64,000 bases of DNA, taken from contig CAKRTC010000006.1 of NCBI GenBank assembly GCA_934402055.1, positions 1 through 64,000 of the forward strand, read 5' to 3'. The translations under genes and the position numbers were made by a program. Shown here in pieces: positions 35,796 through 45,029 of the stretch (positions within the stretch are counted from its first letter, which is position 1; the number at the start of each line of letters is the position of its first letter). The notes under the pieces are model-generated. The model made no database searches, was not told the DNA's origin, and worked only from the letters and a program-made list of their open reading frames with translations. Source of the DNA: an uncultured Lachnospiraceae bacterium (lineage in GTDB: Bacteria; Bacillota; Clostridia; Lachnospirales; Lachnospiraceae).

Positions 35796-37262
35796 ATGCA
35801 ATTCTCACCGTCTTTGGAAGAAGTAAAAAAGATAGCGGCAGAGGGGAAATATGACATAGTTCCCATATCCTGCGAGATACTCTCGGATGCATTTACACCG
35901 ATAGAGCTCATGCGCATCTTCAAAAATGTCTCAACGCATTGCTACATGCTTGAATCCGTAAGCCCGGATGAGACCTGGGGCAGATATACCTTTATGGGAT
36001 ATGATCCCAAACTGGAGATAAGCTGTGCCGACGGCATTGTAAGAGCAGGGGAGGTAAAACTTAAGACAGATGATCTGCCGGGCTTTATCAGAGGAATAAT
36101 GGCCGAGCATAGGAGTCCTAGGATAAAGGGACTTCCGGGATTTACCGGAGGACTTGTAGGATATTTCTCATATGATTTTCTATCCTACACCGAGCCTGCG
36201 GTCCGTATCAAAACAGAGGATGAGGAAGGCTTCAGAGATCTTGATCTGATGCTCTTTGACAAGGTGATAGTCTTTGACAATTACACTCAGAAGCTGATAC
36301 TGATTGCCAACACAGGGCTTAAGGATATAGAGACAGGCTATAACAAGGCTGAAATGGACATCAAGAATATGATCGCTCTTATCCGTACCGGAGCCAAGAA
36401 AAAGGAAGCACCTGGTAAGCTCCTCGCAGAGCCGACACAGCTCTTTGCCAAAGAAGCCTACTGTGAGATGGTGGAGAAGGCAAAGCATTATATCAAAGAG
36501 GGAGACATTTTCCAGGTCGTACTATCCAACAGATTGTCGGCTCCGTATGAGGGCAGCCTGCTCAACGCCTACAGAGTACTTCGTACCATCAACCCCTCGC
36601 CGTATATGTTCTATTTTTCGGGAACCGATGTGGAATTTGCGGGAGCTTCGCCGGAGACTCTTGTCAAGCTTGAGGAGGGGGTGCTGCACACCTTCCCGCT
36701 TGCCGGAACAAGACCGAGAGGCAAGACCTCCGAAGAAGACGAGAGACTTGAGCAGGAGCTGCTTAAGGATGAAAAGGAGCTTGCAGAGCACAATATGCTG
36801 GTGGACCTCGGCAGAAATGATCTCGGCAGAGTAAGCCGCTTCGGAAGCGTAGAAGTAGAGGATCTGCATATGATATTGAAGTATTCGCATGTCATGCATA
36901 TCGGCTCTACGGTAAGAGGAGTAATAAGAGAGGACAAGGATGCCATAGATGCGATAAGCGCCGTGCTTCCTGCCGGAACCTTATCGGGAGCACCCAAGAT
37001 CAGAGCGTGTCAGATCATAGCTGAGCTTGAGAATAACAAGCGAGGTATCTACGGAGGTGCGATAGGCTATCTTGCCTTTAACGGAGATATGGATACCTGC
37101 ATAGCGATAAGACTTGCCTACAAGAAAAACGGCAAGGTATTTGTGAGAAGCGGTGCAGGCATAGTTGCGGATTCGGTTCCCGAAAAGGAATATCAGGAAT
37201 GTATAAACAAGGCGGCAGCTGTTGTGAGTGCTCTTAAGAAGGCAGAGGAGGATGAGCTGTGA
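35796..37262 (+). CDS. trpE: Anthranilate synthase component I
   Basis: Chorismate plus ammonia to anthranilate. 488 residues. The N-terminal feedback region contains CYMLESVSPDETWGRYTFMGYDP (the LLES-type Trp-binding motif reads MLES). The C-terminal chorismate-binding domain contains IKEGDIFQVVLSNRL, NPSPYMFYF, GASPETLVKLEEG, PLAGTRPRG and GTLSGAPKIRACQIIAELE. It overlaps trpG by 4 bases. Strong GAAAGGAG ribosome-binding site. First gene after the T-box. Confidence 0.97.
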   Translation: MQFSPSLEEVKKIAAEGKYDIVPISCEILSDAFTPIELMRIFKNVSTHCYMLESVSPDETWGRYTFMGYDPKLEISCADGIVRAGEVKLKTDDLPGFIRGIMAEHRSPRIKGLPGFTGGLVGYFSYDFLSYTEPAVRIKTEDEEGFRDLDLMLFDKVIVFDNYTQKLILIANTGLKDIETGYNKAEMDIKNMIALIRTGAKKKEAPGKLLAEPTQLFAKEAYCEMVEKAKHYIKEGDIFQVVLSNRLSAPYEGSLLNAYRVLRTINPSPYMFYFSGTDVEFAGASPETLVKLEEGVLHTFPLAGTRPRGKTSEEDERLEQELLKDEKELAEHNMLVDLGRNDLGRVSRFGSVEVEDLHMILKYSHVMHIGSTVRGVIREDKDAIDAISAVLPAGTLSGAPKIRACQIIAELENNKRGIYGGAIGYLAFNGDMDTCIAIRLAYKKNGKVFVRSGAGIVADSVPEKEYQECINKAAAVVSALKKAEEDEL

Positions 37263-37834
37263 TATTACTGATAGATAATTACGACAGTTTTTCTTACAAC
37301 CTGTATCAGCTTGTCGGAGAGCTTGATCCGGATATCAAAGTTATCCGTAATGATGAGCTGAGTGTTAAGGAGATAGAGGAGCTTCATCCGGATCACATCA
37401 TATTGTCACCGGGGCCGGGAAGACCCGAGGATGCAGGCGTGACTATGGAGGTGGCGGCAAAGCTCTCGCCTAAGATCCCTACCTTAGGAGTTTGTCTCGG
37501 ACATCAGGCGATATGCGCGGCATACGGAGCAAAGGTTACATATGCAAGCAGGCTGATGCACGGCAAGCAGTCGGATACGGAGCTTGATACCAAGAGTAAG
37601 CTCTTTGAGGGGCTTCCGGATATTGTAAAGGTAGCAAGATATCATTCACTTGCTGCAGATCCGGATACCATACCTGAGGTGCTTAAGATTACGGCAAAAA
37701 CCGTAGGACTCGGTGAGATTATGGCGGTAGAGCACAGGAAATATCCTATATACGGAGTACAGTTTCATCCCGAATCGATAATGACGCCGGAGGGCAGAAG
37801 GATGCTTGCCAATTTTCTAAAGGTCAGAATTTAA
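37259..37834 (+). CDS. trpG: Anthranilate synthase component II (glutamine amidotransferase)
   Basis: Class I glutaminase subunit that supplies ammonia to TrpE. Start is GTG in the GTGA overlap with trpE. MILLIDNYDSFSYNLYQ, SPGPGRPEDAG, the Cys nucleophile in LGVCLGHQAI and the His/Glu in GVQFHPESIMT are intact. 191 residues. It may also serve folate synthesis as PabA, as in other Firmicutes. Confidence 0.96.
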   Translation: MILLIDNYDSFSYNLYQLVGELDPDIKVIRNDELSVKEIEELHPDHIILSPGPGRPEDAGVTMEVAAKLSPKIPTLGVCLGHQAICAAYGAKVTYASRLMHGKQSDTELDTKSKLFEGLPDIVKVARYHSLAADPDTIPEVLKITAKTVGLGEIMAVEHRKYPIYGVQFHPESIMTPEGRRMLANFLKVRI

Positions 37835-38008
37835 GGACTTATTGTGTTAAAAAAGAATAATTAATGTATTAGAAGCAGCGATTATATCTAAACAAAACAA
37901 AATGCGGGTTTTGCTTACTGTTTGGAAGATGAAATATAAGCAGGCATAAAGTTTTAAGAGCGTTTTGAATAAAGAAAATCGAAATAATATCAGAGAGGAG
38001 CGGAAGAG

Positions 38009-39028
38009 ATGATCAAGGAAGCAATAATCAAGATAGTAAATAAAGAAGATCTCAGCTACGACGAGGCGTACACAGTCATGAACGAGATCATGAACGGCGA
38101 GACCTCTGCTACACAGAATGCGGCATTTCTTGCAGCACTTTCCACCAAGAGTTCAAGAGCCGAGACTATAGACGAGATAGCAGGCTGCGCAGAAGCAATG
38201 CGCTCACATGCACTTAAGTGCGATACCACTGGACTTGAGGTAACCGAGATAGTCGGAACAGGAGGAGACGGAGCGCAGAGCTTCAATATCTCCACGACCT
38301 CGGCATTTGTAGCGGCAGCAGGCGGGGCAAAGGTTGCAAAGCACGGCAATCGTGCGGCTTCATCGAAATGCGGCACGGCGGACTGCCTTGAGGCATTAGG
38401 TGCAAACATCGTACTTGAGCCGGAAAAATGCCGTGAGCTGCTTGAGACGGCAGGCATGTGTTTTTTCTTTGCACAGAAATATCACAGCTCCATGAAGTAT
38501 GTCGGAGCTATCCGTAAGGAGCTTGGTTTCCGTACCGTTTTCAACATACTCGGACCTCTTACCAATCCGGGAAAGCCTACTTATTTTCTCTTAGGCGTAT
38601 ATGACGAGTATCTTGTAGAGATGCTTGCCAAGGTACTTACCAGCCTCGGAGTAAAGAGAGGAATGGTTGTATACGGAAGAGACAAGCTTGACGAGATATC
38701 CGCAAGCGACGAGACCTTTGTATGTGAGTTCAAGGACGGATGGTACAAGAGCTATACTATCGCACCTGAGGATTTCGGGCTCACAAGATGCAGGAAGGAG
38801 GATCTTGTAGGAGGAGATCCTGCCGAAAATGCAGAAATCACCAAGAAGGTGCTTAAGGGCGAGCAGGGACCGCGCAGAACTGCGGTACTTATGAATGCCG
38901 GAGCCGCACTCTACATTTCCGGTAAGGCAGAGAACATGGCAGACGGCATCAGACTTGCCGCGGAGCTTATAGATAACGGCAGCGCCTATACCAAGATGGA
39001 AGAGTTCGTAAAGGGTACGGTACAGTGA
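38009..39028 (+). CDS. trpD: Anthranilate phosphoribosyltransferase
   Basis: Transfers phosphoribose from PRPP to anthranilate. GTGGDGAQSFNISTTSAFVAAAGG is the PRPP loop, followed by KHGNRAASSKCGTADCLEALG and LGPLTNPGKP. 339 residues, normal. GAGAGGAGCGG lies before the ATG. A 174-base A/T-rich gap separates it from trpG; I saw no terminator there. It overlaps trpC by 4 bases. Confidence 0.97.
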   Translation: MIKEAIIKIVNKEDLSYDEAYTVMNEIMNGETSATQNAAFLAALSTKSSRAETIDEIAGCAEAMRSHALKCDTTGLEVTEIVGTGGDGAQSFNISTTSAFVAAAGGAKVAKHGNRAASSKCGTADCLEALGANIVLEPEKCRELLETAGMCFFFAQKYHSSMKYVGAIRKELGFRTVFNILGPLTNPGKPTYFLLGVYDEYLVEMLAKVLTSLGVKRGMVVYGRDKLDEISASDETFVCEFKDGWYKSYTIAPEDFGLTRCRKEDLVGGDPAENAEITKKVLKGEQGPRRTAVLMNAGAALYISGKAENMADGIRLAAELIDNGSAYTKMEEFVKGTVQ

Positions 39029-39837
39029 GTATATTAAATGAAATAGCTGAATATGCGGCATACAGAGTTTTCCTTGATAAGAGAGAATACAGCCTTGAGG
39101 AGCTTAAGGAAAAGTGCGACGAGCTTATAAGCCGTGAAGATAATGCAAATTCTCCGGATGAAGCAGGTTTATACCGCTTCGGGCAGGCTTTAAAAAAGCC
39201 CGGCATAAGCATTATCAGTGAGATCAAGAAGGCATCTCCGTCAAAGGGGATCATCTCGGAGGATTTTCCTTATCTTGATATTGCGGGGGCATATGAGAGA
39301 GCAGGTGCGGACTGCATATCCTGCCTTACGGAGCCTAAGTGGTTCATGGGTTCGGATGATATATTTGCAGCGGTAAGGGCTTACTCTAAGCTTCCTATGA
39401 TACGCAAGGATTTTGTGGTGGATGAGTATCAGATCTATCAGGCAAAGCTCTTGGGAGCGGATGCGGTGCTGCTGATATGCGCATTGCTTGATGCGGAAAC
39501 GATAAGCTATTATCTCGACATTTGCAGTAAGCTTGGTATGGATGCACTTGTCGAAGCACATGATGCGGATGAAATCACGGAGGCGCTTAAGACAGGCGCC
39601 AAGATAATCGGAGTCAATAACCGTAATCTTAAGGATTTCAGCGTGGATTTTGAAAATGCCGGAAAGCTCCGTTCTATGGTGCCGGAGGATAAGGTATTCG
39701 TAGCCGAAAGCGGAGTAAAGGATGCAGATGATGTGCGGCTCATCAAAGCCATGGGAGCGGATGCGGTGCTTACCGGTGAAGCGCTTATGCGTGCCGAGGA
39801 CAAGGCAGGACTCATCAGGGCATTTAAGGAAGCGTGA
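39025..39837 (+). CDS. trpC: Indole-3-glycerol phosphate synthase
   Basis: Ring closure of CdRP to indole-3-glycerol phosphate. GTG start in a GTGA overlap with trpD. TIM barrel with SEIKKASPSKGIISEDF, CLTEPKWFMGS, MIRKDFVVDEYQIYQAKLLGADAVLLI, GVNNRNLKDFSVD and VAESGVKDADDV. 270 residues; normal. Confidence 0.97.
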   Translation: MSILNEIAEYAAYRVFLDKREYSLEELKEKCDELISREDNANSPDEAGLYRFGQALKKPGISIISEIKKASPSKGIISEDFPYLDIAGAYERAGADCISCLTEPKWFMGSDDIFAAVRAYSKLPMIRKDFVVDEYQIYQAKLLGADAVLLICALLDAETISYYLDICSKLGMDALVEAHDADEITEALKTGAKIIGVNNRNLKDFSVDFENAGKLRSMVPEDKVFVAESGVKDADDVRLIKAMGADAVLTGEALMRAEDKAGLIRAFKEA

Positions 39838-39838
39838 T

Positions 39839-40459
39839 ATGGGAGCATTGATCAAGATATGCGGCATAAGACGAAACGAGGATGCGGATTACATTAACGA
39901 AGCAAAGCCGGATTATGCGGGATTTATATTTTGGAATAAAAGCTTCAGATATGTTGATCTTGAGACTGCACTCAGACTTAGAGCAAAGATAGATCCTTGT
40001 ATCAGGACCGTAGCCGTATTCGTGGATGAGAGCTGTGAAAGGATAATCGAAACGGTCAAAAGCGGTGCGGTATCCGTTGTGCAGCTGCATGGGTCTGAAG
40101 ATGAGACTTATATCCGAAAGCTGAAGGAAGAGCTTCATGATAACACCAAGATATGGAAGGCATATAAGATAAGAAGTGCCGAGGATATAGCCGCAGCCGA
40201 GGCCTCCGCCGCAGATGAGATACTATTGGATAACGGTTACGGTACGGGTGAATGCTTTGATCATAAGCTGCTCGGAGACGGAAGCGGTCTCAGCCGTAGA
40301 TTTATCCTTGCGGGCGGCATGAGACCCGACAATATCGCAGAGGCGATAAAGAAATTCAATCCTTACATGATAGACATATCAAGCGGAGTCGAGACAGATA
40401 AGTATAAGGATAAAGATAAGATGATCAGAGCCGTTGAGGCGTGCAGAAGCTGTAGATGA
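39839..40459 (+). CDS. trpF: Phosphoribosylanthranilate isomerase
   Basis: Amadori rearrangement of PRA to CdRP. ATG 39839, one base after the trpC stop, gives the usual KICGIRRNEDADYI N-terminus; a longer frame into trpC is a shadow. AGFIFWNKSFRYVD, VAVFVDE, VQLHGSEDETYI, LLDNGYGTG, ILAGGMRPDNIAEAI and DISSGVETD are canonical. 206 residues. Confidence 0.95.
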   Translation: MGALIKICGIRRNEDADYINEAKPDYAGFIFWNKSFRYVDLETALRLRAKIDPCIRTVAVFVDESCERIIETVKSGAVSVVQLHGSEDETYIRKLKEELHDNTKIWKAYKIRSAEDIAAAEASAADEILLDNGYGTGECFDHKLLGDGSGLSRRFILAGGMRPDNIAEAIKKFNPYMIDISSGVETDKYKDKDKMIRAVEACRSCR

Positions 40460-40657
40460 GCCGCTGCTAGTATGTGAAGGGCTGCTTGAGTCAGGTAATA
40501 CCCGGACAAGTTGACTATGTGTCACGAAGTAAGAATGCTGCAGGAGCATGGCTGTGAGCGCACTAAAGAAGACAAAGGACGGCAGAGTGCCGAGTGAGGC
40601 ATTTACAGGAAGAATATAAGAAGGGTGGGTCGGTAAGAACTGCCCGGGAGGAAAAAG
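40460..40657. other. Spacer between trpF and trpB
   Basis: 198 bases without a recognised gene. GGGAGG (40648-40653) is the trpB ribosome-binding site. A 26-codon frame beginning ATG at 40516 exists but has no supporting feature. Confidence 0.35.
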
Positions 40658-41842
40658 ATGTCAAAAGGAAGATTCGGAATACACGGAGGACAATACATCC
40701 CCGAGACACTGATGAATGCGGTGATAGAGCTCGAGGAGGCATACAATCATTACAAAAATGATCCGGAGTTCAATGCGGAGCTTGAAAAGCTCTTTAACGA
40801 ATATGTAGGAAGACCGTCACTGCTCTACTATGCGGAGAAGATGAGCAAGGATTTCGGAGGCGCAAAGATATATCTTAAGCGTGAGGATCTCAACCACAGC
40901 GGCGCACATAAGATAAACAATGCCATTGCACAGGTGCTGCTTGCAAAGAAGATGGGTAAGACCAGAGTTATAGCGGAGACCGGAGCGGGTCAGCACGGCG
41001 TTGCAACCGCTACAGCCGCCGCTCTCCTCGGACTTGAGTGTGAGGTCTACATGGGCGAGGAAGACACCAAGCGTCAGGCACTCAATGTATACAAGATGAA
41101 GCTGCTGGGAGCCAAGGTACACCCGGTCACAAGCGGAACGGCTACTCTTAAGGATGCCGTATCGGAGACCATGCGTGAGTGGACAAACCGTATAGCGGAT
41201 ACCCATTATGTGCTGGGATCGGTTATGGGACCGCATCCCTTCCCAACTATGATCAGGGATTTTCAGGCAGTTATATCCAAGGAAATCAAGGAGCAGTGTC
41301 TGGCAAAGGAGGGAAGACTGCCGGATTACGTGCTTGCCTGTGTAGGCGGAGGATCCAATGCAATAGGAGCGTTTTATCATTTTATTGAGGATAAGGATGT
41401 CAAGCTTATTGGCTGCGAGGCTGCCGGAAGAGGTGTTGATACCTTTGAGACTGCGGCAACAATGGCAACAGGAAGACTCGGCATATTCCACGGAATGAAA
41501 TCATATTTCTGCCAGGACGAGTTCGGTCAGATCGCTCCGGTGTACAGCATTTCCGCGGGACTCGATTATCCCGGAGTGGGCCCTGAGCATGCATGGCTGC
41601 ACGATACCGGACGTGCGGAGTATGTTCCGGTTACGGATGATGAAGCAGTCGAGGCATTTGAATATCTGTCAAGAACAGAGGGCATAATACCGGCTATAGA
41701 GTCGGCTCATGCCATTGCCTATGCCATGAAGCTTGCGCCTACGCTCGACAAGGATAAGATAATGGTTATAAATGTTTCGGGACGCGGAGACAAGGATTGT
41801 GCCGCAATCGCACGTTACAGAGGGGAGGATATCCATGACTAA
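40658..41842 (+). CDS. trpB: Tryptophan synthase beta chain
   Basis: PLP enzyme joining indole and serine. 394 residues. KREDLNHSGAHKINNAIAQVLLAKKMGKTRVIAETGAGQHG includes the PLP Lys (HK). EVYMGEEDTKRQALNVYKMKLLGAKV, CVGGGSNAIGAFYHF (phosphate cup) and VSGRGDKD at the end are all present. TrpB1-type sequence. Eight-base overlap with trpA. Confidence 0.97.
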   Translation: MSKGRFGIHGGQYIPETLMNAVIELEEAYNHYKNDPEFNAELEKLFNEYVGRPSLLYYAEKMSKDFGGAKIYLKREDLNHSGAHKINNAIAQVLLAKKMGKTRVIAETGAGQHGVATATAAALLGLECEVYMGEEDTKRQALNVYKMKLLGAKVHPVTSGTATLKDAVSETMREWTNRIADTHYVLGSVMGPHPFPTMIRDFQAVISKEIKEQCLAKEGRLPDYVLACVGGGSNAIGAFYHFIEDKDVKLIGCEAAGRGVDTFETAATMATGRLGIFHGMKSYFCQDEFGQIAPVYSISAGLDYPGVGPEHAWLHDTGRAEYVPVTDDEAVEAFEYLSRTEGIIPAIESAHAIAYAMKLAPTLDKDKIMVINVSGRGDKDCAAIARYRGEDIHD

Positions 41843-42641
41843 GATCAAAGATGCATTTGCAAAGGGCAAAGCCTTTATACCTTTCGTTACTTGCGGAGAT
41901 CCCGATCTGGAGACAACGGAGGCTATAGTCAAGGCTATGGCGGAGGCAGGTGCCGATATCATAGAGCTTGGTATTCCATTTTCGGATCCTACGGCAGAGG
42001 GACCTGTTATACAGGCTGCCAATATCAGAGCACTTTCAGGCGGTATGACTACGGACAAGGTGTTTGAGCTTGCGGCAAAGCTCAGCAGGGAGGTTGAGGC
42101 TCCGCTCGTATTCATGACTTATGCAAATGTCGTATACTCCTATCACAGCAATAAGGAAACAGGCGTGGAAGGAGGAACCGAGGAGTTTGTTAAGCGTATG
42201 GCCGAGTGCGGAGTGAGCGGACTCATACTTCCGGATGTTCCTTATGAGGAAAAGGATGATTTTGCGCCGGTATGCAGAAAGTACGGAGTTGATTTCATAT
42301 CACTTATCGCACCGACTTCACATGACAGGATAAGGATGATAGCAAAGGAGGCAGAGGGTTTTGTTTATTGCGTATCCTCTCTCGGAGTTACAGGTGTAAG
42401 AAGCAAGATCACTACCGATACAGGAGCTATGGTAAGGGAGGTACGCAGTGTGTCGGATATTCCGGTTGCCATAGGTTTCGGAATATCTACACCGGAGCAG
42501 GCAGCCGAGATGGCAGGATTTTCCGACGGAGCGATAGTGGGTTCTGCGATAGTCAAGCTTGTCGAAGAAAACGGCAGGGATGCAGCAGCTTCCGTCGCCG
42601 AATATGTGCGCAGCATGAAGGCAGCTATTGAAGACAAGTGA
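41835..42641 (+). CDS. trpA: Tryptophan synthase alpha chain
   Basis: Cleaves indole-3-glycerol phosphate and channels indole to TrpB. ATG 41835 (after GGGGAGG) gives 268 residues. FIPFVTCGDPDLETTEAIVKAMAEAGADIIELGIPFSDPTAEGPVIQAAN contains the catalytic Glu and Asp; LPDVPYEE, LIAPTS, GVTGVR and IGFGISTPEQA follow. Last gene of the operon, followed by a terminator. Confidence 0.97.
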   Translation: MTKIKDAFAKGKAFIPFVTCGDPDLETTEAIVKAMAEAGADIIELGIPFSDPTAEGPVIQAANIRALSGGMTTDKVFELAAKLSREVEAPLVFMTYANVVYSYHSNKETGVEGGTEEFVKRMAECGVSGLILPDVPYEEKDDFAPVCRKYGVDFISLIAPTSHDRIRMIAKEAEGFVYCVSSLGVTGVRSKITTDTGAMVREVRSVSDIPVAIGFGISTPEQAAEMAGFSDGAIVGSAIVKLVEENGRDAAASVAEYVRSMKAAIEDK

Positions 42642-42683
42642 TAAAGTCAAGGAAATTGCAGACACAATAAAATAATGTTTATC

Positions 42684-42716
42684 AGAAAAGCGGCTTTTAA
42701 GGCCGCTTTTCTTCCA
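42684..42716 (+). terminator. Intrinsic terminator of the trp operon
   Basis: Stem GAAAAGCGGC / GCCGCTTTTC (42684-42693 and 42702-42711) with an 8-base loop; the T-rich 3' arm supplies the U-tract. It begins 42 bases after the trpA stop. Confidence 0.85.
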
Positions 42717-42923
42717 TGCTAATATCATGAACAAAATTAGCAAGAAAGTTTGCGATATCGTAAAAATCGTGAGATAAATATAATATCCGGAGATATGAAT
42801 TATATATTCAGTTACCGAAGATCTGACTTGATCACTGCCTGTCAAGGTGCATTATTTATTGTGTATGGATAATATTCTGTAAATATGATAAAATATGACG
42901 AATGTATCTAAGGAGGATTAGCC

Positions 42924-43283
42924 ATGAAAGGTAAGATCAACAACCGATTAGGTGATATCAATATTTCAAGTGATGTCATTGCAACTATCGCAGGCTCGGC
43001 GGCAGTCGAGTGCTTCGGAGTTGTAGGCATGGCTTCAGTAAGCCTTAAGGACGGCTTTGTAAAGCTGCTCAAGAAGGAATCGTTGGTCAATGGTATCGAG
43101 GTCAATGTGAACGAGGACAACTCGCTTTCACTCAAGCTTCACATTATCGTGGCTTACGGAGTGAGCATTTACGCAGTATCTGAGAACCTCATCGAGACAG
43201 TAAGATATAAGATCGAAGAGCATACCGGGCTCAAGGTAGAAGCTGTAAATGTTTATGTCGAGAGCGTTCGACCTATCGACTGA
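42924..43283 (+). CDS. Asp23/Gls24 family envelope stress response protein
   Basis: 119 residues of the DUF322/Asp23 family. NRLGDINISSDVIATIAGSAAVECFGVVGMAS and LKLHIIVAYGVSIYAVSENLIETVRYKIEEHTGLKVEAVNVYVESVR are characteristic. In Firmicutes this small protein is commonly encoded right before the FakA gene, as here. AAGGAGG (42911-42917) precedes the ATG. The gap 42717-42923 probably contains its promoter, but no strong -35/-10 pair stood out. Confidence 0.9.
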   Translation: MKGKINNRLGDINISSDVIATIAGSAAVECFGVVGMASVSLKDGFVKLLKKESLVNGIEVNVNEDNSLSLKLHIIVAYGVSIYAVSENLIETVRYKIEEHTGLKVEAVNVYVESVRPID

Positions 43284-43299
43284 TCAAGGAGGCTAAAGT

Positions 43300-45006
43300 T
43301 TGTCAATTAATACGATAGATGCCGGACTTCTTAAGAAGTGTTTTATTGCCGGCGCAAACAACTTAGAGAAGAATAAAGAATACATTAACGAGCTCAATGT
43401 CTTCCCGGTTCCGGACGGAGACACAGGCACAAATATGTCCATGACCATCATGACCGCAGCCAAGGCTGTAAATGAAGCAGACGGCAGTGACATGAAGGCG
43501 GTTACCAAGGCTATGTCAAGCGGCTCCTTAAGAGGCGCAAGAGGTAACTCGGGAGTTATTATGTCACAGCTTATCAGAGGCTTCTGCAAGGCTGTGGAGG
43601 AGCATGATTCCATAGATTCCGAGACAGCTGCGGCAGCCTTCAGACGTGCGGCTGAGACAGCTTACAAGGCAGTAATGAAGCCTAAGGAGGGAACCATCCT
43701 CACCGTTGCCAAGGGCATGTCGGATAAGATCACCGAGATAGCAGAGGGAACAGAGGATATAGCAAAGCTTTGTGCAGATGTTGTTGAGCACGGCAACGAA
43801 GTGCTTCAGAAGACACCGGAGATGCTTCCGGTACTTAAGGAAGCAGGCGTTGTGGATTCCGGCGGAGAGGGTCTCATCACCTTCTTAAGAGGAGCGCTTG
43901 CCGTACTTAACGGAGACGAATCGGAGGCAGAGCTTAAGGATGCTGTCGCACCTGCAGTCAGAGACGGCGCATCTCCTGCGGCAGGCAGAGGCAAGATATC
44001 CACAGACGATATCAAGTTCGGTTACTGCACAGAGTTCATAGTTAATCTTGATAAGCCGCTTTCACAGGATAAGATCAACGAGTTCAAGGCATTTCTTGAG
44101 AGTATAGGAGATTCCATAGTATGTGTAGCCGATGATGAGATGGTCAAGGTACACGTGCATACCAATCATCCGGGCAAGGCATTCGAGAAGGGTATAGAGT
44201 TAGGCGCTTCGCTTTCACGCATGAAGGTCGACAATATGCGTGAGGAACATGAGGAAAAGCTTATTCAGAATGCTTCCAAGCTAGCCGCAATGGAGAAGCT
44301 TGAGGAGCAGAACACAGGCAGCAAGCCCGAGGCCAAGGCAGAGCGCAAGCCTGTCGCATTTATATCCGTATGCTCCGGCGAGGGACTTAAGACCATCTTC
44401 GAGGGACTCGGCGCAGATTATATCATAGGCGGCGGACAGACCATGAATCCGAGCACGGATGATATACTCAATGCCGTAGATGCCGTAAATGCAGACACTG
44501 TATTCGTGCTTCCGAACAACAAGAACATCATACTTGCGGCAGAGCAGGCAGCCAAGATCAATAAGGATGTCAAGATACTCGTAGTGCCGACCAAGACCAT
44601 ACCTCAGGGCATTACGGCCATGATCAATTACACCGAGGGCGAGAGTGACGAGGACAATCTCACAGCCATGTCTGAGAGTCTTGCAAATGTCAAGTCCGGT
44701 GAGATCACCTATGCGGTACGAAATACCATGATCGACGGTGTCGAGATCAAGGAAGGCAATATCATGTGCATCGGAGACCGAGGCATACTTGCCGTAGGTG
44801 AGGTGCTTAACGATACCGCACTTGAGATGATAGGCAAGATGGTTGATGATGAGACCACCATGGTCACTATCTATGCAGGCGAAGGCATAGAGGACGAGGC
44901 GGCAGAGATGCTTGCAGATTCTATACGTGCCAAGTATGCCGATATTGACGTAGACGTTGAACGCGGCGACCAGCCTGTATATTATTACATCGTAAGCGTA
45001 GAGTGA
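43300..45006 (+). CDS. fakA: Fatty acid kinase A-like protein (DAK2 domain plus DegV-like C-terminus)
   Basis: ATP-dependent fatty acid kinase subunit, working with a FakB (DegV) acyl-binding partner. Start is TTG 43300 with AAGGAGG (43286-43292). The N-terminal DhaL fold shows VFPVPDGDTGTNMSMTIM (metal-binding Asps), RGARGNSGVIMSQLIRGF, KEGTILTVAKGMSD and GVVDSGGEGL. After a charged linker (about 330-345), the C-terminal DAK1-like region contains SVCSGEGLKTIFEGLGADYIIGGGQTMNPSTDDIL. 568 residues. Confidence 0.94.
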   Translation: MSINTIDAGLLKKCFIAGANNLEKNKEYINELNVFPVPDGDTGTNMSMTIMTAAKAVNEADGSDMKAVTKAMSSGSLRGARGNSGVIMSQLIRGFCKAVEEHDSIDSETAAAAFRRAAETAYKAVMKPKEGTILTVAKGMSDKITEIAEGTEDIAKLCADVVEHGNEVLQKTPEMLPVLKEAGVVDSGGEGLITFLRGALAVLNGDESEAELKDAVAPAVRDGASPAAGRGKISTDDIKFGYCTEFIVNLDKPLSQDKINEFKAFLESIGDSIVCVADDEMVKVHVHTNHPGKAFEKGIELGASLSRMKVDNMREEHEEKLIQNASKLAAMEKLEEQNTGSKPEAKAERKPVAFISVCSGEGLKTIFEGLGADYIIGGGQTMNPSTDDILNAVDAVNADTVFVLPNNKNIILAAEQAAKINKDVKILVVPTKTIPQGITAMINYTEGESDEDNLTAMSESLANVKSGEITYAVRNTMIDGVEIKEGNIMCIGDRGILAVGEVLNDTALEMIGKMVDDETTMVTIYAGEGIEDEAAEMLADSIRAKYADIDVDVERGDQPVYYYIVSVE

Positions 45007-45029
45007 TCTTATAAATTAATATTTAATAT

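Noticed and set aside
39722..39838. Longer trpF reading into trpC
   Set aside because: ATG 39839 right after the trpC stop gives the standard N-terminus; the extension is out-of-frame trpC sequence.
40516..40596. 26-codon peptide gene between trpF and trpB
   Set aside because: No ribosome-binding site or conserved feature; likely chance.
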